From Nonomuraea guangzhouensis (GTDB taxonomy: Bacteria; Actinomycetota; Actinomycetes; Streptosporangiales; Streptosporangiaceae), in contig NZ_JAHKRM010000025.1 of NCBI RefSeq assembly GCF_019396345.1, positions 124,001 to 188,000 of the forward strand: DNA of 64,000 nt, in the 5' to 3' direction. The notes below the pieces were generated by a model, which worked only from the letters and a program-made list of their open reading frames with translations, had not been told where the DNA came from and did not search any database. The number at the start of each line of letters is the position of its first letter. The stretch's first letter is position 1. Shown here one piece after another: positions 25,401 to 33,101 of this stretch. The position numbers and the translations under genes are program-made.

Positions 25401-25572
25401 CCAGGTCCGGATCGTGGATCACCACGATCCGGCGGCCGATCAGGTCGAGCTGGAAGATGCCCTCCGGATGTGCCCGCGCGACCTGCTCGAAGTAGGCGAT
25501 GGGCGAATGCGAGGGGATCTGGAGCGCGTTGCCGAAGACCGGGAGCCCTCGTGGGGCGGGGATCTCTCTCAT
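22459..25572 (-). CDS. Self-sufficient cytochrome P450/NADPH reductase (CYP102/BM3-type)
   Basis: 1037 residues, close to the 1049 of P450 BM3. Heme domain 1-450: oxygen-binding helix FLIAGHETTSG (261-271), ExxR E321-R324, heme Cys402 in FGNGERACIGRQF. FMN flavodoxin domain from about 487 (LTIAYGSNLGTCADIAERLA). FAD/NADPH ferredoxin-reductase domain with RPRYYSVSSSPL and VGPGTGFAPLRGFLEE; C-terminus QQDVFA. It hydroxylates fatty-acid-like chains without a partner protein. It diverges from a TetR gene with two perfect operators between them, so it is probably inducible by its substrate, as with BM3 and Bm3R1. Confidence 0.95.
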   Translation of the reverse strand: MREIPAPRGLPVFGNALQIPSHSPIAYFEQVARAHPEGIFQLDLIGRRIVVIHDPDLVAEACDETRFRKEINPPLSIVRDFAGDGLFTARPDEPVWGHAHRILMPAFSQRSMKAYYPQMLEVAEQLVESWAGRPGQDLPVADDMTRLTLDTISLTGFGYRFDSFDSPELHPFLTAMGGALTEAMLRNQQLPVVTKLKRKQEVGYRADIELMRELVDDVIRRRRAEGGAATKDLLGLMLEASDPQTGARLSDENIRNQVLTFLIAGHETTSGLLSFALYNLLRDPHTLALAYDEVDRLLPGDEPPSYETVMKLDVISRILEETLRSWSPIPAISVNAIEDTTLGGEYAVPAGTPVVILLPSLHRNPKAWERPDEFDIDRWLPENKHHHHPAAYKPFGNGERACIGRQFALTEARLALAMVLRRFAVSDPAVYKMKIKQTLTLKPDGFTVRVRERRPHERAAVLEQPVEVAEQQDIAVTGVALTIAYGSNLGTCADIAERLAERAGRAGFATTLTTLDELDPPSDGLLLVVASSYNGKAPDNAQRFDALAELPDLSGVRLALLGCGNTQWPTYQDFPRRAFAKLTAAGAVPLIERGEADADGDFDGDVSAWTAKLWAATAEEYSASAADAGPRYQMEVLSEAEVRPSVVSARAFPLTVVSNEELTGDPAGLWDFSLEAPRPGVRSIVARLPEGVTYSAGDHVAAFAKNDPELVEWALRCLRVPREQVVRLRTSGATHLPVDTPVTAGLLLTEFAELQEVATRSDLEALAAHTSCPWTRGQLDALTTDYADEILAKRVSPLALLDRFPAIELPLPVFLEMAGPIRPRYYSVSSSPLADPGLVRITVGLVEGPAWSGSGEYRGMCSAYLAGLAPGETFYGYIRVPAPPFRLPEDPATPVVLVGPGTGFAPLRGFLEERALTGATGRAEVFPGCRHPKHDWLYRAEVEDWAAADGVHVSMAYSAVPGHPYRFVQDAVAARADEVWELLEAGAHVYVCGDGLRMAPAVRRALLAIHRDKTGADGAGWLAALEEQGRYQQDVFA

Positions 25573-25591
25573 TGCGTACTCCCATGGGGTA

Positions 25592-25631
25592 GCCATACAC
25601 CGTATGGCAGACGCTACCATACGGCGTATGG
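25592..25631. promoter_or_regulatory. Twin TetR operators
   Basis: Two perfect inverted repeats, CCATAC-ACC-GTATGG (25593-25607) and CCATAC-GGC-GTATGG (25617-25631), have centres 24 bp apart. The second overlaps the TetR start codon. The design gives joint repression of the P450 and autorepression. Confidence 0.85.
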
Positions 25632-26185
25632 CAGTGAGCGCGCGCAGGGGCACCCCGCTGACCCCCGAAGAGATCTACAACATGGCGTTGCGCCTGGTGG
25701 ACGAGGTCGGCGTGGAAGGGCTGTCCATGCGGAAACTGGCCGCCGAACTCGACGTCAATCCCATGTCGCTGTACCACCACGTGGAGAGCAAGACGGCGCT
25801 GATCTCGCAGATCTGCGCCTCGCAGGGGCTCCGCATGGAGTTGCCGGGGGAGGATCTCCCCTGGCGGGAACGGGTACGCCTGCTGGCGCACGCCTACCGC
25901 TCGCTGTCGCGCGACCACCCGAACATGTGGCGCTACGTCCACTCACATCCGGAGATCATCGCCAGCCGGACGGGCGGACTGTGGGACGTACTGTTCTCGA
26001 TCCTGGTGACCGTGGGAGTGCCGGAGAGCGAGCTGCGGCGGACGGCGGACGTGCTGTACGGGTTCGTGACCGGCCTGGTGTTCGCCGAGTCGGCCGGGCA
26101 CATCGGGCAGGGCCAGGACCCCAGGGAGGCCGACCGGACCTTCGAGACGGCGATCGACCTCATCATCCGCGGCCTGGGCGGCTGA
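25628..26185 (+). CDS. TetR-family repressor of the P450 gene
   Basis: 185 residues. HTH MRKLAAELDVNPMSLYHHV at about 38-58, then a TetR_C-type helical domain (WRERVRLLAHAYRSLSRDHP, VLYGFVTGLVFAESAGH) as in TetR class regulators of the TetR_C_1 type. The ATG lies inside the second operator. A later GTG (25634) could start the protein without changing the HTH. It should control itself and the divergent CYP102-type enzyme; the inducer is probably a hydrophobic acid. Confidence 0.9.
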   Translation: MAVSARRGTPLTPEEIYNMALRLVDEVGVEGLSMRKLAAELDVNPMSLYHHVESKTALISQICASQGLRMELPGEDLPWRERVRLLAHAYRSLSRDHPNMWRYVHSHPEIIASRTGGLWDVLFSILVTVGVPESELRRTADVLYGFVTGLVFAESAGHIGQGQDPREADRTFETAIDLIIRGLGG

Positions 26186-26242
26186 CCGGACGCCGGGGGC
26201 CATACCACCGTGATAGGGGTCGTTTGCCATCTATGCCAATCC

Positions 26243-26256
26243 CTAGCAACCGCTAG
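26243..26256. promoter_or_regulatory. Inverted repeat upstream of protease
   Basis: CTAGC-AACC-GCTAG, 31 bp before the protease start. It may be an operator; no clear -10/-35 pair is visible near it. Confidence 0.3.
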
Positions 26257-26286
26257 CTTGACAAGCACCCCCACAAAGGAGTGCAC

Positions 26287-27411
26287 ATGCGGAGTAAGCG
26301 TTGGCCTCTCTTAGGCGCCACCATCGTGGCAGCCTGCCTGGCCACCACCCCCCTCACCCCCGCCGCGGCATCGCCCACTCCCGTCCCCTCGGACTCGACC
26401 CCGCCGTCCGTGATCGACTCCCTGGAACGTGACCTCGGTCTGTCCGAACAGCAGGTCATCACGCGCCTCGCGAACGAGCAGCGCGCGGCCGCCACCGAAG
26501 CCGCCCTGACCTCCTCGCTCGGCACCGCCTTCGGCGGAGCCTGGCTGAACGGCGACGCCTCCAAGCTCCTGGTCGCCACCACCGACCCCGCCACCACCGC
26601 CGCCATCGAGGCGAAGGGCGCGCAACCCGTACTCGTATCGCGGACGCTGGCCCAGCTCACCGCGGTCAAGGACCAGATCGACCGGGCGTCGGACCAGGCC
26701 AAGGCCGGCGCGTCCCTGTGGTACATCGACGTGACCACCAACAGCGTCGTCATCGTCGCCGGCCAGCAAGCGGCCGGTGACGCGCTCGCCGCCGCCTCCG
26801 GCGTCGACCGGAACGCGGTCCGCGTGACCGTCTCCAGCGAGCAGCCACAGACCTTCATCAACATCATCGGCGGCGCCCCCTACTACATCGGCTCCTCCCG
26901 GTGCAGTGTCGGCTTCGCCATCACCCGCGGCACCACTCCCGGCTTCGTCTCCGCCGGGCACTGCCGGGTCGCCGCCAACACCACCAACCCGACGGGCACC
27001 TTCCAGGGCTACTCGTTCCCCGGCAACGACTACTCCTGGGTCGCGGCCCCCGGTAACACCGCCACGCCGTACGTACGCGGCTCCGGCGGCGCGAACGTCA
27101 CCGTCCGCGGCTCCACCGCGGCCGGCGTCGGCTCCTCCATCTGCCGTTCCGGTTCGACCACCGGCTGGCACTGCGGGACCGTTCAGCAGCTCAACGCCAC
27201 CGTAAGGTACGCCCAGGGCACCGTCACCGGCCTCACCCGCACGAACGTGTGCGCCGAGCCCGGCGACTCCGGCGGCCCGTTCATCTCCGGCAGCCAGGCC
27301 CAGGGCGTCACCTCTGGCGGCTCCGGCAACTGCTCCAGCGGCGGGACGACCTACTTCCAGCCGGTCAACGAGATCCTCAGCACGTACGGACTGACCCTCC
27401 GAACGGGCTGA
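26287..27411 (+). CDS. Secreted alpha-lytic-type serine protease (S1E/streptogrisin)
   Basis: 374 residues from ATG 26287 (AAAGGAG five bases upstream; the GTG at 26281 overlaps that site). Signal peptide (WPLLGATIVAACLATTPLTP), a pro-region with two alpha-lytic-pro-like modules (LGLSEQQVITRLANEQRAA and LWYIDVTTNSVVIVAGQQA), and the mature protease from about 196. The triad is His in VSAGHC, Asp in NDYSWV and Ser in PGDSGGPF. Three disulfides are expected from the paired Cys. It digests extracellular protein; the pro-region folds and inhibits it until cleaved. Confidence 0.95.
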   Translation: MRSKRWPLLGATIVAACLATTPLTPAAASPTPVPSDSTPPSVIDSLERDLGLSEQQVITRLANEQRAAATEAALTSSLGTAFGGAWLNGDASKLLVATTDPATTAAIEAKGAQPVLVSRTLAQLTAVKDQIDRASDQAKAGASLWYIDVTTNSVVIVAGQQAAGDALAAASGVDRNAVRVTVSSEQPQTFINIIGGAPYYIGSSRCSVGFAITRGTTPGFVSAGHCRVAANTTNPTGTFQGYSFPGNDYSWVAAPGNTATPYVRGSGGANVTVRGSTAAGVGSSICRSGSTTGWHCGTVQQLNATVRYAQGTVTGLTRTNVCAEPGDSGGPFISGSQAQGVTSGGSGNCSSGGTTYFQPVNEILSTYGLTLRTG

Positions 27412-27428
27412 CGACGCCTCTCCCCCGC

Positions 27429-27456
27429 GTGCCCGGCGCCCCTCGGTGCCGGGCAC
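27429..27456 (+). terminator. Hairpin terminator after protease
   Basis: A nine-base perfect stem GTGCCCGGC / GCCGGGCAC with a ten-base loop, followed by GCTTCTTGT, 17 bp past the stop codon. Confidence 0.78.
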
Positions 27457-27461
27457 GCTTC

Positions 27462-27605
27462 TTGTGTGCCAAACGACTACGACCCGCGACGGTCACGGCC
27501 ATTGGCACGCTGATGGTGCTGTTCGCCGCGGTCGCGGTCGTCGTGATCGAACGCTTCGTCGGCGTGGCCCGGCTGTTCGGCGCCGACGCCGAACAGAATC
27601 ACTGA
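27462..27605 (+). CDS. Possible small membrane peptide
   Basis: A 47-codon frame from TTG 27462 with one clear hydrophobic helix (GTLMVLFAAVAVVVI) and a charged tail ending AEQNH. It lies between the protease terminator and the oxidoreductase start, with no visible ribosome site. It may be real or chance; an inner ATG (27512) would give a 30-residue peptide. Confidence 0.3.
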   Translation: MCAKRLRPATVTAIGTLMVLFAAVAVVVIERFVGVARLFGADAEQNH

Positions 27606-27631
27606 GCCGTCCCCAACCGAGAGGAGTCAAT

Positions 27632-28783
27632 GTGCGAGTCGTCGTCATCGGTGCGGGGGTGGTCGGATCCGCGATCGCGGCCGGGCTCACCCGGCGCGGC
27701 GCGCAGGTCACCGTCCTGGAGGCACGTACACCGGGATCCGGTACGACGTCCACGTCGGTGGCCTGGATCAACGCCAACAACAAGACGCCCAAGGCGTACT
27801 TCGACCTGAACCACGCCGCCGTGTGGGCGCACCACCAGCTCGCGGGCGGCTCGGGCGACTGGTTCTTCCCGACGGGCAACCTCGAGTACGCGGTGGGCGG
27901 CGAGCATCGCGAGCTGCTCGAACAGCGCGTGCGGCGGCTGATCGGCATGGGCTACCCGGTCGAGCGGGTGACCGCCGGGCGGGCACGGGCCCTGGAGCCC
28001 GACCTGGTGCCGCCGCCCGCCGGCACCGAGTACGTGTTCTTCCCCGTCGAAGCCTACGTCCAGCCGGCGCGGCTGCTCGGGCGGCTGCTCGGCGAGGCGC
28101 GGGACCGGGGGGCCACGGTCAAGTGCGGGGCCGAGGTCACCGCCATCGACACGACGGCGGCGGGTGCGAAGGTGACGCTGACCGACGGGCGTACCTTCGT
28201 CTGTGACGTCGTCGTCACCTGCGCCGGCCGCTGGACGCAGGGGGTGGCGGCGCTGGCCGGGGTGGACATCCCGATGCTGGATCCGGCGGTGTCCGGCAAG
28301 ATCACCAACGGGTTCCTGGTCACCACCGCGCCGCTGCCCGCCCGGCTGTCCCGGGTGCTCCACACGGCCGGGCTCAACCTGCGGCCCGATGGCGGCGGCC
28401 GGGTGCTGCTGCAGTCCCTGCACCTGGACGACCGGGCGGACCCGGCGACCGCCGTGCCGGGCGAGGTCCTGGACGAGATCATGGGGCTGCTGCCGCATGT
28501 GCTGCGCGCGACCGAGGGGGCGGCGGTGGAGCGGGCGGTCGTTGGTCAGCGGGCGATGCCTGGTGATGGGCTGACCGTGGCCGGGTTCGCGGATGCGGGG
28601 CGGCGGGTGTACACGGTGGCCACGCACAGCGGGGTCACGCTGGCGCCGCTGCTGATGGAGGAGGTGGCGGGCGAGGTGTTCGGCGAGGAGTCGGCGCTGC
28701 TGGCGACGTTCCGGCCGGGCCGCTTCGCGGACGGCACCGCCGGCCCGGCTCCCACCCCGGCCCGCCGTCCCGGCCAGCAGTAA
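27632..28783 (+). CDS. FAD-dependent oxidoreductase, DAO family
   Basis: 383 residues from GTG 27632 (GAGAGGAG upstream). The N-terminal dinucleotide fold is VVVIGAGVVGSAIAAGLTRR with the ribose-binding E in VTVLEART; SVAWINANNKTPKAYFDLNH and the C-terminal YTVATHSGVTLAPLLMEEVA fit D-amino-acid-dehydrogenase/glycine-oxidase-type enzymes. It oxidises an amine, amino acid or similar compound; the acceptor and substrate are unknown. It is transcribed alone. Confidence 0.88.
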   Translation: MRVVVIGAGVVGSAIAAGLTRRGAQVTVLEARTPGSGTTSTSVAWINANNKTPKAYFDLNHAAVWAHHQLAGGSGDWFFPTGNLEYAVGGEHRELLEQRVRRLIGMGYPVERVTAGRARALEPDLVPPPAGTEYVFFPVEAYVQPARLLGRLLGEARDRGATVKCGAEVTAIDTTAAGAKVTLTDGRTFVCDVVVTCAGRWTQGVAALAGVDIPMLDPAVSGKITNGFLVTTAPLPARLSRVLHTAGLNLRPDGGGRVLLQSLHLDDRADPATAVPGEVLDEIMGLLPHVLRATEGAAVERAVVGQRAMPGDGLTVAGFADAGRRVYTVATHSGVTLAPLLMEEVAGEVFGEESALLATFRPGRFADGTAGPAPTPARRPGQQ

Positions 28784-28808
28784 CCCCTCGGCTCCTGCCT
28801 GCATGGAC

Positions 28809-28985
28809 GGGCTCCCGCAGCCTGTGCTTCGCTCTCTGGGCTCGTGCCCCCTTGGTTGCGTGGTCCGGGCTCCCGCAGTCCGTGCTTCGCTCTCTGGGCT
28901 CGTGCGGCCTTGGTCTGCGTGGTTCGGGCTCCCGCTTCCGCTCGCCCTGCTTCTGCGGCCCGGACCTCCGCTCTTCGTATTCCCG
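28809..28985 (+). repeat. 58-bp tandem repeat, about 2.5 copies
   Basis: Units begin with GGGCTCCCGC at 28809, 28867 and 28926 (period 58-59). Two full copies share GTGCTTCGCTCTCTGGGCTC. The third copy decays after about 20 bases. Confidence 0.85.
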
Positions 28986-29020
28986 CGGCACTTACCACGG
29001 TGGCTCGTGGGCCCGGGGGC

Positions 29021-29190
29021 CGGATTGCCGGGAGTCGGGCGGCCGGAGCCGGACCGTCGGAAGTCGGACCGTCGGAAGTCGGACCGCCGGGGCCGGACCG
29101 CCAGGAACCGGACCGCCGGAAGTCGGACCGCCGGGAGTCGGGCGGCCGAATCCGGACCGCCGGGAGTCGGACCGCGTGGGTCGGACGGCG
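29021..29190 (+). repeat. 15-bp minisatellite, about 11 units
   Basis: The core GGACCGYCGGAAGTC repeats with a period of 15 (once 14); unit starts include 29051, 29066, 29081, 29095, 29110 and 29125. It is almost uninterrupted and purine-skewed on this strand. Confidence 0.85.
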
Positions 29191-29238
29191 GGCGGCGGTG
29201 GCCCCGGAGAGCGGTGGTTTGTTACCAGCGATGGTTTC

Positions 29239-30216
29239 TTACCAGCGGGGGTGGACCTGCGGGCGGATCAGCTCGTCGTAGACGGCGGTGACCACCGCCC
29301 GGGTCTCCTCCGTGAGCGCGGGGAGCCCGGCCGCGGCGGCGTTGGCGGCGGCCTGGCGCGCGTCCCGGGCCCCCGGGATCACCACGCTGACACCGGGCTG
29401 GTCGATGATCCACCGCAGCGCGAACTGGGCGGTCGTCATCCCCTCCGGCACCAGCGGCTTGAGCCTCGCCACTGCCCGTAGCCCGGTGTCGTACTCGACC
29501 CCCGAGAACGTCTCGCCGACGTCGAACGCCTCCCCGTGCCGGTTGTACGCGCGGTGGTCGTCGTCGGCGAAGTGGGTGTGCTCGTCGTACCGGCCCGACA
29601 GCAGCCCGCTGGCCAGCGGAACGCGGGCGATGATCCCGACCCCGGCCTTGATCGCGGCCGGCAGCACCTCCTCCAGCGGCTTCAGCCGGAAGGCGTTGAG
29701 GATGATCTGCACGCTGGCGACGTTCGGCCGCGCGATCGCGGTCAGCGCCTCCGCGCAGGTCTCCACGCTCACGCCGTAGGCGGCGATCCTGCCCTCCTCG
29801 ACCATGGTGTCGAGCGCGTCGTAGACCGCCTGGCTCGCATAGACGGGAGTCGGCGGGCAGTGGAGCTGCACCAGGTCGAGGGTGTCCACGCCGAGGTTCT
29901 TCCTGGACCGGTCGTTCCAGGCCCGGAAGTTGTCCAGGGCGTAGGCCGACACCTCCTGCGGCACCCGGCGGCCCATCTTGGTGGCCACCGTCAGGCCGGG
30001 CCGTTCCTTGATCAGCTGACCGACGATGCGCTCGCTGCGCCCGTCGCCGTACACGTCGGCGGTGTCGATGAACGTCACCCCGGCGTCGACGGCGCCGTGC
30101 AGCGTCGCCAACGCCTCGTCCTCCCCGACCTCACCCCAGTCGGCGCCCAACTGCCACGCCCCGAGGCCGACCACGCCGACCTGCCTGCCTGTTCTGCCCA
30201 GCTCACGCTTCTCCAC
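29239..30216 (-). CDS. Aldo/keto reductase
   Basis: 325 residues from GTG 30216; an in-frame TTG at 30255 would add 13 residues without a family match. Features: FIDTADVYGDGRSE (Asp and Tyr of the tetrad), VATKMGRRV (Lys), LDLVQLHCPP (His), and the NADPH-binding end VVIPGARDARQAAANAAAA. This is the YajO/Tas-like subgroup, which reduces aldehydes or ketones. It diverges from a methyltransferase gene with an inverted repeat between them. Confidence 0.92.
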   Translation of the reverse strand: MEKRELGRTGRQVGVVGLGAWQLGADWGEVGEDEALATLHGAVDAGVTFIDTADVYGDGRSERIVGQLIKERPGLTVATKMGRRVPQEVSAYALDNFRAWNDRSRKNLGVDTLDLVQLHCPPTPVYASQAVYDALDTMVEEGRIAAYGVSVETCAEALTAIARPNVASVQIILNAFRLKPLEEVLPAAIKAGVGIIARVPLASGLLSGRYDEHTHFADDDHRAYNRHGEAFDVGETFSGVEYDTGLRAVARLKPLVPEGMTTAQFALRWIIDQPGVSVVIPGARDARQAAANAAAAGLPALTEETRAVVTAVYDELIRPQVHPRW

Positions 30217-30247
30217 ATTCCCGATCGTACGACCACACACCTCCCCG

Positions 30248-30274
30248 CTAGACAAGACGCAACGGTAAGTCTAG
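30248..30274. promoter_or_regulatory. Inverted repeat between reductase and methyltransferase
   Basis: CTAGAC and GTCTAG, exact complements with a 15-base spacer, in the 68-bp divergent gap. TAGTCT next to it could be a -10 for a leaderless methyltransferase mRNA. Confidence 0.4.
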
Positions 30275-30284
30275 TCTTTCGGCC

Positions 30285-30956
30285 ATGCCCAACACTTTGC
30301 GCTCTTCGCTGGTCTGTACCGTGCTCGACCGGCTGTTCGCCGCGGCGGATCACGACGACGACACACCGCACGGACCCATCCCCGGCGGCTCCCTGGCGAC
30401 CGCCACCGCACAGGAACGCGCCGACGCGCTGGCGGCCCACTACCTGCCGATCTCCGCGCGGGGCGGCGACCTGCTCTACGCGCTGGTCCGGGCCGGTCGT
30501 CCGTCGACCGTCGTGGAGTTCGGCACCTCGTACGGGATCTCCACCCTCTATCTGGCCGCCGCGGTCGCGGACAACGGCGCGGGCCAGGTGTTCAGCACCG
30601 AGATGAGCGCTACCAAGATCACCGCTGCACGGGCCAACCTGGATGAGGCCGGGCTCGGCGGCCTGGTGACGATCCTGGCGGGCGACGCCCTGGACACTCT
30701 CGCCGACGTACCGGGGCCGATCGGGCTGGTGCTGCTGGACGGGTGGAAGGAGCTGTGCCTGCCGGTTCTCCGGTTGCTGGAGCCCCGCCTGTCGCCGGGG
30801 GCGCTGGTGGTGGCGGACGACATCACGATGCCGTCCATGGCCGACTACCTGGACTATGTACGCGATCCGGCGAACGGGTACGTCAGCGTCGCCTTTCCGG
30901 TGGAGGACGGCATGGAGATCAGCTGCCACACCGGCGCCAGAACCACGGAGAGCTGA
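30285..30956 (+). CDS. Class I SAM O-methyltransferase
   Basis: 223 residues. SAM motif I is VVEFGTSYGISTLYLAAAV; the acidic ribose-binding residue follows in STEMSATK; motif III-like IGLVLLDGWKELCLPVLR. It looks like the CheR/CCoAOMT-related Methyltransf_24 group. No ribosome site is seen before the ATG, so it may be leaderless. The acceptor is unknown. Confidence 0.85.
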   Translation: MPNTLRSSLVCTVLDRLFAAADHDDDTPHGPIPGGSLATATAQERADALAAHYLPISARGGDLLYALVRAGRPSTVVEFGTSYGISTLYLAAAVADNGAGQVFSTEMSATKITAARANLDEAGLGGLVTILAGDALDTLADVPGPIGLVLLDGWKELCLPVLRLLEPRLSPGALVVADDITMPSMADYLDYVRDPANGYVSVAFPVEDGMEISCHTGARTTES

Positions 30957-31040
30957 CCGACGCTTCTGAACGGACCGCTTGACGGCCGAGACGGCTGACC
31001 GGCACCCCCGAACGGACCGTCTGACGGCCCTGGTGGCGTT
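30953..31040 (+). repeat. 42-bp tandem repeat starting at a stop codon
   Basis: Two units of 42 bp (CTGACCG at 30953 and 30995; GAACGGACCG at 30968 and 31010) fill the gap between convergent genes. The first unit contains the stop codon of the methyltransferase. Confidence 0.75.
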
Positions 31041-31064
31041 CGTGGCCGGGGCGACTGACCAGCG

Positions 31065-31961
31065 TCAGTGCGGTGCGTCGGCCTCGCGGGCCGGACGGAG
31101 AAGGGCGGCCTCGATACCGGCCAACAGCAGCGCCACCACCGACTCGAACAGGACGTCCGGTGGCTCCACCGTGGCCTCCTCGCTGATCCGCCGCAGGTGC
31201 GGCCGGCTTTCGGCGGCCAGACCACCGACGCCCGACCTTCCGCCGCCCGACTTCCCGGTATCCGGCCTCTCGGTATCCGGCCTCTCCGCAGACGGTCCCC
31301 CCGCAGGCGGCTCCATCGTGGACGGCTTCTCAATACGCGCGACCTCGACGTACGGCCGGTCGGTGGGCCGGTCGGCGGGCCGGTCGGCGGGCCGGTCGGC
31401 GGGTGGCGTTGGAGGGATGAGTGGCACAGCGGCGGGGACCAGCCCGGCAGGCGGGCGGTCGTGCCAGGTGTCCCAGACCTCGGCGAACCCGGCCACCTGG
31501 AGCACGGTGATCGTCCAGGCGCGGTAGGCGTTCTGCGGGCTCAGCCCGAGTTCGAGGAAGAAGCCCACCAGCGCGTCGTCGGCGTCGAGCAGGCCAGGGG
31601 CGGCCAGGTGGGTGAGATTCTCGGCGTGGGCGAGCGCCAGCAGGCCGGGGTGCGCCCGGTACCAGGAGCGCAGGTCGAGGCAGTACTGGCGCAGGCTCTC
31701 GCGCCACCGCCCCGGATCCAGGCTCGGTTCGGGACGGTCGGCGTGGCAGATCGCCATCACCTCGCGCAGCAGGTCGTCGCGGTCGCTCACGTAGTTGTAC
31801 AGCGCGCGCGGCGAGACCTGGAGGTCGGCGGCGACATTGCGCATGGTCAGCTCCGTGGGACCGGCCCGGCCGAGGACGCGTAGCGCGGCGCGGGCGATCC
31901 GTTCCCTGGTCAGCGTGGGCCGGCCCAGGCGAGCTTCGGGGCGTCGGCGGCGGGCGGGCAC
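31065..31961 (-). CDS. TetR-family regulator with repeat-rich insert
   Basis: 298 residues from a GTG without visible ribosome site. HTH MRNVAADLQVSPRALYNYV at about 40-60 and a TetR_C-like domain up to about residue 180. An unusual proline/aspartate-rich insert follows: (ADRP)n, then ERPDTERPDTGKSGGG, coded by 12- and 15-bp DNA repeats. The last helix (VLFESVVALLLAGIEAAL) is the normal TetR end, so the insert splits the ligand domain. It diverges from the membrane protein at 32060, its probable target. Confidence 0.85.
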   Translation of the reverse strand: MPARRRRPEARLGRPTLTRERIARAALRVLGRAGPTELTMRNVAADLQVSPRALYNYVSDRDDLLREVMAICHADRPEPSLDPGRWRESLRQYCLDLRSWYRAHPGLLALAHAENLTHLAAPGLLDADDALVGFFLELGLSPQNAYRAWTITVLQVAGFAEVWDTWHDRPPAGLVPAAVPLIPPTPPADRPADRPADRPTDRPYVEVARIEKPSTMEPPAGGPSAERPDTERPDTGKSGGGRSGVGGLAAESRPHLRRISEEATVEPPDVLFESVVALLLAGIEAALLRPAREADAPH

Positions 31962-32059
31962 CGGGCCATGCTAGCCGGATCCCTTGAACTTCACACACCG
32001 TTGACTTTAAGGCGACTCCCCCATCACACTTAGGCGACCCTTACTAAGGAGGAAACGTC

Positions 32060-32584
32060 ATGCGGTGGTCCTTGGTCGTCGGATACGGGGTGGGGTTCGG
32101 CCTGGTGATGAGCGTGCTCTTCACCGTGGCGATCTTCGCCGGGGCGTTCGCCAGCCGCGACTTCCTGCTGAACGACTACCCGCCGGCCATCCAGGAGCGT
32201 TACGCCAAGCCCAAGAGCGCGCGCGGCCGCCGGGTGGCGGTCTGGGTGGGAGTGCTCTTCTGGGGAGTGTGCTGCGTGCCCCTGACGGTCGCGGCGATGC
32301 TGCGCCTGCGCGCGGACCTCGGCACCGACCTGGGCTTCGGTCCGGCTGCCGTGGCGGGCGCGCTCATGTTCCTCACCTTGTCCCTGTACGACCTGGTGGT
32401 CCTCGACTGGATCGTCTTCGCCGGACTGCGCCCCCGCCTGCTGGTGCTACCGGGCACTGAGGACATGCGGGAGTACCGGGACCTGCGCTTCCACGCCGTG
32501 GCGGCGCTCAAGGGCAGCCCGTTGATCCCGATCGTCGGCCTGCTGACCGGAGGCGTGGTCGCGGGGCTGGAGGCGTTCACCTGA
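32060..32584 (+). CDS. Four-helix integral membrane protein
   Basis: 174 residues with AAGGAGGAAAC as ribosome site. Four hydrophobic helices, at about 4-30, 60-80, 95-120 and 150-172; the linker RDFLLNDYPPAIQERYAKPK is cytoplasmic or periplasmic. It resembles small actinomycete membrane proteins that are typically paired with TetR genes; the function is unknown. The divergent gap has TTGACT at 32001 and two direct words TTAAGGCGAC / CTTAGGCGACC. Confidence 0.8.
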   Translation: MRWSLVVGYGVGFGLVMSVLFTVAIFAGAFASRDFLLNDYPPAIQERYAKPKSARGRRVAVWVGVLFWGVCCVPLTVAAMLRLRADLGTDLGFGPAAVAGALMFLTLSLYDLVVLDWIVFAGLRPRLLVLPGTEDMREYRDLRFHAVAALKGSPLIPIVGLLTGGVVAGLEAFT

Positions 32585-32708
32585 CGTCCTGATCGCCAGA
32601 CAAACCGAGTCAAGTCGGCCCGTCGGCGGGATCCGCACGACTGACCGCTGGATGGCCCGGACCTGACTATGATCTTAACAATTTCGGTGCCACGAGAATG
32701 AGGTGTCC

Positions 32709-33086
32709 ATGAAGCGAGCGACGGTGCGCAGCGTCGGCATGGTGGCGCTGGTCCTGGCCGGCCTGGTGGGAGTCGGCTCCACCGCGCAGGCCGAGACGAG
32801 CCGGGCGTCAGGCCCCTGCTAGCTGGACTTCTGCCTGTACGAGCACGACAAGTTCAAGGGCGCAGAAGAGAACTTCATGTTCGAGGGCTGGAACCTGTGT
32901 TACAAGGCGCTCAAGGTGAAGAACGCGGCGAGCTCCATGTGGAACAACACCGCTGCCAGGGTGCAGTTCTACGACTCCGCCAACTGCTCCGGCGCGTACG
33001 GCTACGCGGCCAAGCCGAGTTCCTCGGACGGCGACCTGACGAACAACGGGTTCGACAACAAGACCAGCTCCATCAGGTACCCGTAA
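32709..33086 (+). pseudogene. Peptidase-inhibitor I36-like gene with in-frame TAG
   Basis: An ATG with GAGG upstream opens a 126-codon frame: signal peptide (VALVLAGLVGVGSTAQA), then codon 38 is TAG (32820-32822), then the frame runs unbroken to TAA 33086. The part after the stop is a good I36/beta-gamma-crystallin-like domain: FCLYEHDKFKGAEENFMFEG, CYKALKVKNAASSMWNNTA, VQFYDSANCSG. A CAG to TAG change would explain it. A TATGAT at 32668-32673 could be its -10. It is either a recent loss or a base-calling error. Confidence 0.8.
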
Positions 33087-33101
33087 CCCGGAGGAATCAG
33101 A

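Larger units (their letters stand above)
28784..29238. other. Repeat-filled intergenic region
   Basis: The 455 bp between the DAO oxidoreductase and the convergent aldo/keto reductase hold two different tandem repeats (described separately) and no believable gene: open frames here are only repeats of Gly, Arg, Ser and Pro. Confidence 0.7.

Noticed and set aside
22294..26256. Very long plus-strand open frame opposite the P450 gene
   Set aside because: High GC keeps antisense frames open; the P450 motifs lie on the minus strand and the plus frame has only Gly/Arg/Pro-rich noise.
29021..29190. Possible CRISPR-like array
   Set aside because: The units are contiguous 15-mers without unique spacers and no cas gene is near; it is a minisatellite.
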